A stretch of 64,000 nucleotides of DNA from Gongronella butleri (GCA_025201375.1 JAIWZP010000024.1:410206-474205), one strand, 5' to 3'. Numbered from the stretch's first letter, positions 1 through 9,976 are shown. Numbers and translations are program-made. The notes: generated from the sequence alone by a model not told the origin.

Positions 1-207
1 CAGTATGACGTCGTGTTTTGCTCTCTGGCCACCTCGAAACTTTTGTCAAATGCCTTGCAAGGAGTTTCTCATCAAGCTTCAGGTTCACGTGTCATTGTCG
101 CATCAATGTCTAGTGCAGATAGACGGCGCTTGTGCAATCTAAATTGCGCGTTTCCTTTTTTTTTTTTTTTTTTTACATTTTCAAAGAAAATTTATGATAT
201 TAAATAA
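1..207 (+). other. Possible terminal exon of a gene cut by the left edge
   Basis: One + strand frame is open from base 1 and encodes a plausible stretch (containing YDVVFCSLATSKLL) before running into a T tract near position 158. It could be the last part of a gene that begins to the left of the window. I do not recognise a family. No convincing splice donor or stop context was found, so this may also be chance coding. From about 208 to 373 I see nothing. Confidence 0.22.
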
Positions 208-373
208 TGCACATGGATCACGAAAGATGGAATATGCGACTCTAGAATGAAAAAATCATGCAAAAACGCCACACTGACGTCGTAACACACAATGACATAT
301 GAGGTGTTGGAAAATGGCGATTCAATTGCGCTTTTTATTGTACAGGGGGCACCGTCCGTTCTATTGAATGAAT

Positions 374-892
374 CTAGAGAGCAAGCACATAGCGTCTGGC
401 TTGCACGGTGAGACTGCCCGACATTTGGCCCTCGAGATCACCGTCGTAGATCCATTTCTGGCGCTCGTAAAACTGTATTGCCTGTGCATTCTGCTCCATG
501 ACGTACAGGTAAATCTTTGGGAGTGCAAGCGAACGCGTCCAGTCGCACGCATCTTTCAACAGCATCTTGCCGATGCCGTGGCCCTGCCAATTGGGCAAAA
601 CATGCAGATGGTCGACATAGACCATGTCTTTTTCCTTTTCTTGCTCATACTCGGCATAGACAAACCCAACGCTCTCGCCCGACGCCTCGTCGTAGGCAAT
701 TGTCGTGTGCCGCACGCGAGCGCACTGCAATGGATGCTTTTTCTTCCACCGCGCATCTAGCTCGCTGTGCGCCTCGTCGTCTAAAAAGGTGTCGGGCACG
801 AGTCCCTTGTACGTGACTTTCCAACTCGCGACGTGAATCTGAACCAGCAGGTCATGATCGCTGTCTGTGGCAGGGCGCAGTTGAATGGGCAT
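374..892 (-). CDS. GNAT-family N-acetyltransferase (array copy 1)
   Basis: Single-exon gene of 172 codons. The protein has the GNAT fold signature: an N-terminal RPAT(D/E)xD start, a beta4 strand YVDHLHVLP, then the acetyl-CoA pyrophosphate loop QGHGIG at residues 103-108, followed by an Asn-Ala-x-x-FYE segment near the C-terminus. Such enzymes move an acetyl group from acetyl-CoA to an amine on a small molecule or protein. The substrate cannot be told from sequence. It is the most diverged member of the four-gene tandem array that continues to 3290, all on the minus strand and all with the same 172-codon length. It lacks introns, unlike most genes in this window. That fits, but does not prove, bacterial ancestry or retroposition. 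The start is the ATG at 892, directly before the first conserved strand. Confidence 0.85.
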   Translation of the reverse strand: MPIQLRPATDSDHDLLVQIHVASWKVTYKGLVPDTFLDDEAHSELDARWKKKHPLQCARVRHTTIAYDEASGESVGFVYAEYEQEKEKDMVYVDHLHVLPNWQGHGIGKMLLKDACDWTRSLALPKIYLYVMEQNAQAIQFYERQKWIYDGDLEGQMSGSLTVQARRYVLAL

Positions 893-1173
893 TGGCGTGT
901 GGGGTAAACGTAATCAAAAGAAGAAAAATAGAGGAAAAAAAGAATAAAAAAGAGAAAGAAGGTCCGATTCATCGGATTGGCATCTTTTTATTTTAGGTTG
1001 ACGCCCAGCTGGTGACAGCGATGATTGGGTGGGTCGATGACTCGATGAGGAGAAAAACAAAAAAAAAACAGGGTCAGGGCGTGGGACTTTGTAATGACCA
1101 ACAAACCCGGGTCGTGGCGCAGTCCGCATGATCAACAATGAAAAAAAGGGGAATAAAAGTGGTGCTTTTACTG

Positions 1174-1692
1174 TTATGCAGGAGGAATTGTGCGCGAATA
1201 GGCCAATGCTTTGACAACCTGTCCACGGATGGTGGGTCCATCAAACGGGCCTTGGCTGGTCCAGCCTTGACTCTCGTAAAAGCCGATGGCACGCGCATTT
1301 TCCGCAATGACATGCAGCGTCGCCTTTTCCAAGCCCTTTGTGCGCGCCCATTCATACACTTGTTGCAAGAGAAGCTTGCCAATGCCGCGGCCCTGCGCAC
1401 GCGGTAGCGCATGGATGTGGTCCAGATAGACAAAGTCTTCGCCGTCATTGAGCTCGCAAATCATGAAGCCAAGGTGCTCACCCGTTGATGCATCCACAGC
1501 AATCGCTGTCGCGCGATTGGCGCTCTGCAATGGCATCTTTTTCGCCCAATACGTGTCCCTGTTGTTGTACAGGTCTTCATCAAGATACCCATCGGGCACC
1601 ATGTCTCTGTACGCTGCACGCAGACTCTCAATGGCCATGTCGCCAAGAGATGTCAAATCGTCTTCAGTGGCAAAGTGAATTTTAGCAGACAT
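1174..1692 (-). CDS. GNAT-family N-acetyltransferase (array copy 2)
   Basis: Intronless gene of 172 codons. The start chosen is the ATG at 1692 (protein begins MSAKIHFATEDD), because copies 3 and 4 start identically; the frame stays open upstream to 1824 but that part is low-complexity leader. The acetyl-CoA loop is QGRGIG at residues 100-105, preceded by the beta4 strand and followed by the typical alpha4 NARAIGFYE segment. A TATAAAA box lies 64 nt upstream of the ATG and the roughly 100-bp leader is shared with copy 3. The protein is closer to copies 3 and 4 than to copy 1. Substrate unknown. Confidence 0.87.
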   Translation of the reverse strand: MSAKIHFATEDDLTSLGDMAIESLRAAYRDMVPDGYLDEDLYNNRDTYWAKKMPLQSANRATAIAVDASTGEHLGFMICELNDGEDFVYLDHIHALPRAQGRGIGKLLLQQVYEWARTKGLEKATLHVIAENARAIGFYESQGWTSQGPFDGPTIRGQVVKALAYSRTIPPA

Positions 1693-1755
1693 TATCAAAA
1701 GAAAAAGCAAAAAACTGACAAAAGAATAGGTAGAAACGATGTGAAAATGGTAGAA

Positions 1756-1762
1756 TTTTATA
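1756..1762 (-). promoter_or_regulatory. TATA box of GNAT copy 2
   Basis: The minus strand reads TATAAAA, 64 nt before the ATG at 1692. The same element stands at nearly the same place before copy 3, inside an otherwise similar leader, which supports function. Confidence 0.5.
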
Positions 1763-1802
1763 CTTTTGGTCCGCCCAGATGTTTTGTGTCCCCCGGCACC
1801 TA

Positions 1803-2156
1803 GGCAAATTTGCTTGGCGGGCAAGCAAGCGGCAATTGAAAGATCAATGATTGGGGGAAAAGGTCAATGCGCAAGGCCCTTTGGAGGACAATTCATACAA
1901 ATGGTTCCAGGGCAGCAGCCCACGCCCGGTGAACAGCAAGAGAAGAAAGATGATTTGACAATTTGGAGGTGTTTTATTGTTCAAGTGCGAAAGAATACGA
2001 TAGCCCCTTGACAACTTGGCCACGAATGGTGGGGCCATCCAAGGGGCCATCACAGGTCCAGCCATGACCCTCATAGAAGCGAATGGCACGCTTGTTTTCC
2101 ACAAGAACGTGCAGCGTCAATCTTTTCAATCCCTTTGCACGCGACCATTCGCATAA
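1803..2156. repeat. Tandem duplicated segment, unit 1 (354 bp)
   Basis: This stretch is, as far as I can read base by base, identical to 2601-2954, at an offset of 798 bp. It spans the spacer between array genes and the last third of GNAT copy 3. The identity stops abruptly at both ends and the flanking gene parts have diverged, which suggests recent gene conversion or unequal crossing-over. Confidence 0.85.
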
Positions 2157-2492
2157 TTGTTGCATGAGGAACTTGCCGATGCCACGACCCTGCGCATGTG
2201 GCCGCACGTGGATGTTTTCAAGGTGGACCGTGTCATCCTTGCCATCCTCGATTTCACAATTCATGAAACCAAGATGCTCGCCCGTCAACGCGTCCACGGC
2301 AATCACTGTCGCGCGATTGGCGCTCTGCAATGGGACCTTTTTCGCCCAATAGGGCGCGCGATTGTTGTACACATCTTCATCAAGATACTCATCGGGCACC
2401 ATGCCTCTGTACGCGGCACGCAGACTCTCAATGGCAATGTCGCCAAGAGATGGCACATCGTCTTCAGTGGCAAAGTGAATTTTAGCAGACAT
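1974..2492 (-). CDS. GNAT-family N-acetyltransferase (array copy 3)
   Basis: Intronless, 172 codons, starting MSAKIHFATEDD at 2492; a second ATG directly upstream (2495) would add one Met. The acetyl-CoA loop is again QGRGIG near residue 100 and the NKRAIRFYE segment follows. The C-terminal third lies in a segment shared without visible difference with copy 4, whereas the N-terminal part matches copy 2 better, so the array is a mosaic. A TATAAA box sits 67 nt upstream. The product is a probable small-molecule or protein acetyltransferase of unknown substrate. Confidence 0.87.
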   Translation of the reverse strand: MSAKIHFATEDDVPSLGDIAIESLRAAYRGMVPDEYLDEDVYNNRAPYWAKKVPLQSANRATVIAVDALTGEHLGFMNCEIEDGKDDTVHLENIHVRPHAQGRGIGKFLMQQLCEWSRAKGLKRLTLHVLVENKRAIRFYEGHGWTCDGPLDGPTIRGQVVKGLSYSFALEQ

Positions 2493-2558
2493 CATCAAAA
2501 AAAAAAAAGCAAAAGACTGACAAAAGAACAGGTAGAAACGATGTGAAAAGGATAGAAA

Positions 2559-2564
2559 TTTATA
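2559..2564 (-). promoter_or_regulatory. TATA box of GNAT copy 3
   Basis: The minus strand reads TATAAA, 67 nt before the ATG at 2492, within a leader similar to that of copy 2. Confidence 0.48.
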
Positions 2565-2600
2565 CTTTTCATCCGCCCAGATGTTTTGTCCCCCCGTCAC

Positions 2601-2954
2601 GGCAAATTTGCTTGGCGGGCAAGCAAGCGGCAATTGAAAGATCAATGATTGGGGGAAAAGGTCAATGCGCAAGGCCCTTTGGAGGACAATTCATACAAAT
2701 GGTTCCAGGGCAGCAGCCCACGCCCGGTGAACAGCAAGAGAAGAAAGATGATTTGACAATTTGGAGGTGTTTTATTGTTCAAGTGCGAAAGAATACGATA
2801 GCCCCTTGACAACTTGGCCACGAATGGTGGGGCCATCCAAGGGGCCATCACAGGTCCAGCCATGACCCTCATAGAAGCGAATGGCACGCTTGTTTTCCAC
2901 AAGAACGTGCAGCGTCAATCTTTTCAATCCCTTTGCACGCGACCATTCGCATAA
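2601..2954. repeat. Tandem duplicated segment, unit 2 (354 bp)
   Basis: Second copy of 1803-2156. It covers the spacer before GNAT copy 3 and the 3' third of GNAT copy 4. Confidence 0.85.
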
Positions 2955-3290
2955 GTGCTGCATAAAGAACTTGCCGATGCCGCGACCCTGCGCATGAGGC
3001 AGCACGTGAACGTCTTCAAGGTGCACCGTATCGTCCTTGCCATCCTCGATTTCACAATTCATGAAACAAAGGTGTTTGCCCGTCAACGCGTCCACAACGA
3101 TCACTGTCGCGCGATTGGGACTCTACAATGGGAACTTTTTCGCCCAATAGGGCGCGCGATTGTTGTACACGTTTTCATCGAGAATGCCGCCGGGCACAAT
3201 GCCTCTGTACATTGCTCGCAGGCACTCAATGCCAATGACGCTAAGGGATGGCACATCATCTTCAGTGGCAAGATGGACCTTGGCAGACAT
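2772..3290 (-). pseudogene. GNAT-family N-acetyltransferase copy 4, broken by one nonsense codon
   Basis: The reading frame from the ATG at 3290 has exactly the same length (519 nt) as copies 2 and 3 and no indel. However, the codon that is CAG in copy 3, after the conserved KK-x-PL motif, is TAG here (around 3124). This cuts the product to about 55 residues and removes the acetyl-CoA loop. The downstream part would otherwise be intact, including QGRGIG. The leader of copies 2 and 3 with its TATA box is missing: only 72 bp separate the start from the stop of the neighbouring secreted-protein gene. TAG ends other genes here (for example RPF1 and TMEM164), so recoding is unlikely. A young pseudogene or a sequencing error are the two readings. 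Confidence 0.8.
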
Positions 3291-3362
3291 TTTTATTTCA
3301 AAAAAACCATAAACATAGACAAAAGATCTTGTAAGCATGTTTACATAGATTCTCGGAACGGG

Positions 3363-3722
3363 TCATTGAGTTCTCCAGCATTCGCTCAAACAAGTGGGAC
3401 AGCCATTTGGACCTGACGAACTTCCAGAAGGACCAACCGAGACGCTGTTCATCCACGTCATGCCATAATACTCTTTGCCACCACCACTGCTGTCGTAAGT
3501 ATTATAATTGCCGGTACAGTCATTGCTCCAAAAATCTCTTACTGTTCCTAAATTCGCGACATACATGTTCGTTGTCTGCATATTTTGGACACAGTAACAT
3601 ACACGGGTTGTTTGGCTTGGTGAAGTGGATGTCCAAAGCCCATTGCTGTTTTCAAATGCTAACACAGGACCTGTTGATGCTTGCACAAGAGTCAAAAAGC
3701 CAAGAACACAGACTATTATCAT
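3363..3722 (-). CDS. Small secreted cysteine-containing protein, family not recognised
   Basis: An intronless frame of 119 codons. The first 16 or so residues form a hydrophobic signal-peptide-like start (MIIVCVLGFLTLVQAS). The mature part is about 100 residues, rich in Ser, Thr, Asn, Gly and Tyr, with six cysteines in a CYC / C / C-x2-C / C arrangement and no transmembrane segment after the signal. The make-up suits a small extracellular protein held by disulfides. I cannot assign a family. It lies directly upstream of the GNAT array on the same strand. Confidence 0.6.
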   Translation of the reverse strand: MIIVCVLGFLTLVQASTGPVLAFENSNGLWTSTSPSQTTRVCYCVQNMQTTNMYVANLGTVRDFWSNDCTGNYNTYDSSGGGKEYYGMTWMNSVSVGPSGSSSGPNGCPTCLSECWRTQ

Positions 3723-4380
3723 GTTTCAACCTTTAAAAAAAAATCAAGAAATTCGAGAGAAAAAGAGGTACTTGCACACGATGCGGCAAGGTTCCTGTTT
3801 TAATTTGCCTTGTACCTGCATGAATTGAAGCTCCGCAGCTAGGGAAAATTGATATGGATGGCCACATTTTCGCCTGTTTTGGCTGTGTCTGGTGCCTCGT
3901 TGTCTGGTGATCGCATTGTCACACTGTTGTACGCTCGCCGCCAAGATGTCTTCTTTTTTTATTTATTCTATTTGTGCTCTCCCTTCCTATTTTGACCTCT
4001 TTTACCCCGCTGTTCTTTTTTTTTATTCCCCTTTATTGTTTCTTTGCGTTTGACCACTGCCCCGTGGTGAGTATTTGCATATTTCATTGACAAGGGACTA
4101 TAACTAACTATCAAATAAAGGTTTTTATCACGTATTTTAAAGGAATTGATCATAAAACCTACCTCCTAGCTCGCCCCATATCAAAAATGCGTTGGCAAGA
4201 AGAGGGCAAGGGGTCACACCTTTGCAAGGTTGAGAGCGTTCAAAGCGGCAGCTGAAATATTTGCCATTTTCGGTCAATTGCATGACCTCATCTTGAAATC
4301 GAATGGTGAAACAGTCCGCTGTCTCATTTTTTCCACTTTCTTTTTCCTCTTACATTTTTTTACACGTCTTTTTTTACGGA
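3723..4380. other. Intergenic region with no feature recognised
   Basis: Divergent spacer between the secreted-protein gene (minus) and the hydroxyacyl-CoA lyase gene (plus). Short T and A runs only. No repeat or gene was seen. Confidence 0.5.
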
Positions 4381-6300
4381 ATGAGTCACCAAGCAACAGG
4401 CGCGGAATTAATTGCCTTGACACTGAAGCACCTTGGCGTGCGTGTAATTTTTGGAATTGTTGGGATCCCCGTGGTGGAAATTGCGGACGCGTGCCAAGCC
4501 CATAGTATCCGGTTTATCGGCTTTCGCAACGAGCAGTCGGCCGCGTATGCGGCGTCCGTGTACGGGTTCCTGAGCGGCGAGCCTGGCGTGTGTCTGACGG
4601 TGGGCGGGCCTGGCGTGGTGCATGGGCTTGCCGGCCTGTTGAATGCGCAGCTGAATTGCTGGCCGATGGTGCTGCTCGCCGGGTCGTGCGACACGGACCA
4701 GGTGGACATGGGGGCGTTTCAGGAATTGGACCAGGTCGAGGTGTGCCGCCCTTATTGCAAATATGCCGCTCGTCCTTCCAGCGTCGACAAGATCCCCTTT
4801 GTCCTCGAAAAGGCCATTCGCACCGCTGCAGCAGGCCGCCCCGGCCCCACGTACGTGGACTTGCCCGCCGATTATATCCAGTACGCCATCAAGGATCGCA
4901 ATGCCATCGCACCTCTGTTACCCCAACACCGGCTAATCGCTCCACGTTCGCAGGCCGACCCTGCCGCCATTGCCCAGGCCGCTGCTTGGCTCCGCGATGC
5001 GCGCCGACCGCTCATTGTCATTGGAAAAGGGTAAAAAAAAGTGAAAAACAGGAAAAAAAAATCATGAGGGAGCAAATTGCTTATTTTTTTTCTTTCTTTT
5101 TTTTTTTTTCATTGTAGAGCTGCCTATGCACGCGCTGAGGACGAATTGCGACAATGGGTTGAGCAATTGGGCGTGCCATTCCTGCCGACACCCATGGGAA
5201 AGGGCGTTTTGCCGGATAATCACCCATTGTGCGTGTCAGCGGCGCGATCCAAGGCGCTCAAGGAGGCCGACGTGGTCGTGCTCGTCGGTGCTCGGCTCAA
5301 TTGGATTCTGCACTATGGCGCTGCACCACGCTGGGCCGAAAATGTCAAATACATCCATTTGGACGTGCATCCCGAGGAAGTCGGCAACAATGGCGCTCAC
5401 ACCGCCGCACTCGTGGGTGATTTGCGCCTGTCGCTGAAGCAATTGCTCGAATTCGCACCCACGACAGGAATTGACCCTGCGTACCTGTCTGGCCTGCAAG
5501 CCAAGGCCAAGGGCAACGTCACCAAGATGCTCCAACTCGGCAAACAAGGCGATGACCAAGCGGTGCTCAATTATCACACGGCATTCACCGTCATCAAGGA
5601 CATCTTGCCCACTCAGGGGATCATTTACATTAGCGAGGGTGCAAACACCATGGACATTGGCCGCTCTTACTTTGATGTGCAAGTCCCGCGCCATCGTCTC
5701 GACGCAGGCACTGGTGCCACCATGGGCGTCGGCATGGGCTATGCCATTGCAGCACAGGTGTATTACCCGGACCACCGCATCGTGTCCATTGTCGGCGATT
5801 CCGCCTTTGGTTTCAGGTACAAAGCGACAATTTTATCAAAAAAACGCAAATTCTTACCTTTTTTTTTTTTTTTTTTTTTGGGCCAGTGCGATGGAATTGG
5901 AGACGGCCGTGCGCTCCAACATTCCTCTTTTGATTATCGTGATCAACAACAACGGGATTTATCACGGTCTAGACGAAAAGGACTATGAGGCGTCGCGCGA
6001 AACACAATCGTTGCCATCCACGTCGCTGTCACCCGAGACGCGGTACGATTTGATTGCCGAAGCATGCGGCGGCAAAGGCTGGCTCGTGCGCAATCGCGTC
6101 GAGCTCGCCAAGGCGCTCAAGGAGAGCTTGACTCTTACAAAGGAAACCTGCGTCATCAATGTCCTCATCGCACCGGGCGGCCGCAAGAAATTGGTAAAAC
6201 GAAATGCTTTTGGGTAGGCCCAGTTTTCTCACAAACGTCCTTTTTTTCATAATTTTAGTCCTTTGGATGGATGAACTCGGCGCAAAAAGCAAAAATTTGA
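4381..6300 (+). CDS. HACL1: 2-hydroxyacyl-CoA lyase / oxalyl-CoA decarboxylase, ThDP-dependent, probably peroxisomal
   Basis: Four exons: 4381-5030, 5118-5816, 5887-6193, 6259-6300; 565 residues, close to the 578 of human HACL1. ThDP-enzyme layout: N-terminal Pyr domain with the cofactor-activating Glu51 (GFRNEQ), central domain from about residue 200, and a C-terminal PP domain with the ThDP-Mg motif GDS...INNNG. The family cleaves 2-hydroxyacyl-CoA (alpha-oxidation) or decarboxylates oxalyl-CoA, and sequence alone does not separate the two. The last exon (42 nt) gives FGWMNSAQKAKI; its final tripeptide AKI is a known variant type-1 peroxisomal signal, and FGW resembles the HACL1 tail. Without that splice the protein would end in RNAFG and lose the signal. 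The ATG at 4381 is preferred over 4303, since the extra residues are low-complexity. It converges with the LARP7-like gene. Confidence 0.9.
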
Positions 6301-6508
6301 AAATGTTCACACTGTAGACAATGAATTCAGAATAAATCCGTGTACAATTGATGCGCACAGAGACCAATTGGGTCGTCAGAACATGAACCAAAGAGACATG
6401 CGCGTAAAATAATAATAAAGACTAGACGCGCCATAAAAAAGGATGTAATAGTGAATTTTGTCATGTTTATTGTATGAATTGGAATTATGTACATCACCAA
6501 GCCAAAAA

Positions 6509-8006
6509 TTACTTGGTCGGCTTCCAGTTCTCAGCTTCCCAATAGATTTCCTCCTCCTTGCCCTCCAGGGCGCGCACCGTGATCGTCTCCATGCTCGGCG
6601 CGTCCTTTTTCGTGCCCTTGGTGTCATTGCCAGCGGTCTGCGCCAGATGATTGGATTCAAAGAATGCAACAAGCTTGTCCGTGTCGTCCTCCGATGCCAT
6701 GCGTACGTGCGTCTAAAAAGGAAAACAGCAAGTTAGGCGTGTTTGTAAGAAAAAAAGAGAAAAAAAAGCATGTCACTTACGCGTGTCAAACCTTTCTTGT
6801 ACTTGACAAAGGCTACAGAAGCGCCAGACTGCTTCAACAGAGCCTAGAAGCACGAAAAAAAAAGTGAGCTGCGCCATCCAGGAGGGATGAAATTGGCAAG
6901 ACTTGCCGTCAAGCTTGTCTTTGTCGTTTTCGGATGAATATGATCGACGAGGGCGATGATGTGCCTTGGGTAAATTTTTGTAGCGGTGTCATCGTCACGC
7001 GTTTTCTTTGCTGGTTGGGCATCGGCTTCGCCATTGGCATCGGTGCTGCCACGTTTTCTCTTGCCAGGCGCTTTGACAGGGACATTGGATGCCGACTCTT
7101 GCTGTTCATTCTGCTGATTGTGCTTGCTCCAGATGCCCTTGATAGTGGCCGCGTCGCGCTCCTTGATCTCTAGATATTCGCGCTCAAACTCATTGTATCG
7201 CTGCCTAATCAAGAAAAATAAGCATGACGCGCTCTTTTTTACGTGTTTGCCCATGAATTTACTTGGACATGACGCGCAGCTGCTGGCTTGTGGGGTCTTT
7301 TTCATTGGTGCTGTACTCGAGGGTATGATCGTCAAACGAGTTAAACATGTCAATGGCCACCTGAGCGTGCTCTTTGTCGTTAAATTCGACAAAACACATG
7401 CCATTTGCGCGCGCAACGCCTTGCTGGTCGCTCGGAAAGCGCGCAAATGACACCAGACCGACATGCTCCGTGAACAAGTCGCGGATCTTGTCAATCGTGT
7501 TGTATTGGCCCTTTAGATTTTCCTAAAAAAAAAAGAATCAGCCATTTTCCCCTCGTTTACTTCATTGCCATTTACCACATAGATGGACCAATCGTCCAGC
7601 TCGATCGTCTTATTGTGGATGTATGGTTTGACGCGGCGAACAGCATGATCGACAATCTAAAAATAAAAGGCCGCGTCGCGTAAGAAGGCGAAATGGCACT
7701 AAAATGAGCGCCAATGGGCTGTACCTCAAGTTTGCTGGCGCAAAACTCAACCACAGCTTTGTCAATTTCCTGCTGCGAGGGACCAAGACGCGCGACCACG
7801 TCCACGGTCAGCAGTTTGTCGATCGGCACAGCTAAAAAAAAAAAAAATCAGAAAAAGAGCGTTTTGCAAAGAAAAAAAGACTGAATTGGCGTACCTCCCG
7901 TGTCGCTGGCAAGAACGAGCGCGCGCACAGGCTCGTTGGCGTCGAGATAAAAGTCGCTGAAGCATTTGAGAAGGGCGTTTGCCAGCGGGGGCGTGGGTTG
8001 GGCCAT
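6509..8006 (-). CDS. LARP7-family RNA-binding protein (La module plus C-terminal xRRM)
   Basis: Seven exons (in gene order 8006-7895, 7831-7725, 7656-7576, 7522-7263, 7204-6907, 6843-6781, 6712-6509); 374 residues. A La motif (FYLDAN near residue 18, LLTVDVVARLG) is followed by an RRM (WSIYVENL, then MCFVEF as RNP1, residues about 95-175). Then comes a Lys/Arg-rich linker with KRKRG and KKTR signals, and a last RRM whose tail (EGKEEEIYWE) looks like the xRRM of LARP7 proteins. Vertebrate LARP7 holds 7SK RNA; ciliate p65 and fission yeast Pof8/Lar7 hold telomerase RNA. The RNA partner here is inferred to be one of these. The fifth intron begins GCAAGT (position 6906) instead of GT; only that site keeps the frame. 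It is divergent from RABGGTB with 107 bp between start codons. Confidence 0.82.
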
Positions 8007-8113
8007 TTGCGAAAAAGGAAAGCAAAAAGAAAGAAAAATGGAGAGCCCCGCCCCGTCCTTTTTTTATTTCTTTTGACGCCTCTCTTTCCTGTTTTTGTTC
8101 ATTTTTGTACGTT
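8007..8113. promoter_or_regulatory. Short divergent intergenic region, LARP7-like / RABGGTB
   Basis: Only 107 bp separate the two start codons, so both 5' UTRs and any core promoter must lie here. The plus strand has a T-rich run ahead of the RABGGTB ATG. No TATA box is visible. Confidence 0.5.
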
Positions 8114-8491
8114 ATGGACGACCCTGTGCCCACCGAGTTGCTTGTAGACTTGCACGTCAAATATATTCAGTCGCTGGACCACCGCAAGGAGGATCTAGAA
8201 TACTGGCTCACGGAGCACCTGCGTGTCAGTGGCCTCTATTGGGGCCTGACGGCTCTCGACCTGATGCACAGAAAGGACGCCTTACCCAGGGACGGCGTCG
8301 TCGACTATGTGCGAAGCCTACAACGAGACGACGGCGGCTTTGGCGGCCACACCCACCACGACTCACACCTCCTCTACACCCTCTCCGCCATTCAGATCCT
8401 TATCACCGTCGACGCCATCGACCAAATCGATATTGACAAGGTCGTCACCTGTAAGATTTGCGCCGCCCACGTGGCAAAACGCCTTCCAATG

Positions 8492-8523
<32 letters not shown>

Positions 8524-9410
8524 GCAATTGGACGCGCCTTCGTCTCATTATCTCTTTTTTTACTCGATTTTATAGTCATTGCGAGCCGTCAAAACGAGGA
8601 TGGGTCGTTTTGCGGCGACGTGTGGGGCGAGGTGGATTCGCGTTTCTCATTTGTAGCACTCAATGCGCTTTCACTGCTCAAGCGCCTGGATGCCGTCAAT
8701 ATACCAAAGGCTGTCGAGTGGATTCTCAAGTGCAAGAATTATGACGGTGCATTCGGCAACCGGCCCGGCAGCGAGTCACACGCCGCTCAAGTCTATTGCT
8801 GCCTCGGTGCACTAGCCATTGCCGACGCCCTTCATCACGTCGACACAGACCTCCTTGCTTGGTGGCTATGCGAGCGCCAATTGAAGAACGGGGGCCTCAA
8901 TGGCCGCCCAGAAAAGCTGGAAGATGTACGAATGCGTGATACCTCCCTTTTTACGCGCGCAATTGCTCATTTTTCTCGCTTTTTTGCCTTTTTAGGTCTG
9001 CTACTCATGGTGGGTTCTGTCGTCGCTCTCCATCTTGGGTCGTGTCAGCTGGATCGACAAGGACAAGCTCACTGAATTCATCCTGTCTGCACAGGTAAAA
9101 TGAAAACACGGGAAAAGACGCGTCAAAAAACGCGAAAAGGCGCGGTGGGACACGAAAAAGACGCGTCACATTCGTGTTCTGTTTCCTCTTTTTTTTTTTT
9201 TTGTTGCTGACAACCCTCCTTGTATAGGACCCCGACCAAGGTGGCATCTCGGATCGACGTGGGGACATGGTGGACGTGTTTCACACGGTGTTTGGCCTTG
9301 CTGGGCTGTCATTGCTTGGCTATCCCGGCTTGAAACCGGTCAATCCTGTCTATTGCATGTCTGCGGACCTGATCGACTCATTGGGTCTCGACACAAAATA
9401 TTCTACATGA
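8114..9410 (+). CDS. RABGGTB: Rab geranylgeranyltransferase beta subunit (Bet2)
   Basis: Four exons: 8114-8450, 8576-8925, 8996-9094, 9228-9410; 322 residues, the usual size. The protein is built of prenyltransferase alpha-alpha repeats, visible as recurring [28 protein letters not shown] and QGGISDR turns. Zinc ligands fit the family: the Asp and Cys of the WGEVDSRF and PEKLEDVCYSWW regions, and a late His in DVFHTVFG. Together with the alpha subunit and Rab escort protein it attaches geranylgeranyl groups to Rab GTPases in the cytosol. The first intron contains a 28-base T run. The gene is convergent with RPF1; their stop codons are 290 bp apart. Confidence 0.95.
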
Positions 9411-9700
9411 CGAAAAACACCCTGTACTATATAAATTCGCTCTTTACACATACACACGCTCCCTTTCCTTATTTCCTTTGCACAACAGGCGCGCATACAC
9501 TATTACCCGCTTTTTCAGAGGCCATGGCCCATGCAAAATTGCAATTGTGTCTTCAACAGGTGGAGTCAGATCGCAAGTTTGCAAAAAGGAGAGAGAGACG
9601 CACGATAAAAAAAAGGCCAATATGTAATTGTGAATGACATTTATGATGCGATGGATGCAAAAAGAATAAAGATGAGAAAAGGGAGGAGGAAGGGGGCATA

Positions 9701-9945
9701 CTACAGGAAGAATCGTCGTCGGCTGGTCTCCATTTCGGGCTTGAAGAACCACTCATATTCACCGTCGCGCTGGTACACGCCCTTTTGCAGCCACTTCATC
9801 TTGAGCGTGAACTTGGGGCCAAGCTCCTGCAAACCGACCTTGTCCGTGTCCCGGAAAATATAACCTGGAATGAGGAAAATAGAAAAAAAATGAGAATTTG
9901 TGGGTTTTCAACGTCAATTGTGTGCCACGCGACGCTCTTGTCGCG

Positions 9946-9976
<31 letters not shown>

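Noticed and set aside
3105..3130. TAG in GNAT copy 4 read as an amino acid (alternative code)
   Set aside because: TAG and TGA both end other genes cleanly in this window, so the standard code is used.
4303..4380. Upstream in-frame ATG of the hydroxyacyl-CoA lyase
   Set aside because: The added 26 residues are low-complexity Phe/Ser-rich sequence from a pyrimidine leader; the conserved protein begins at 4381.
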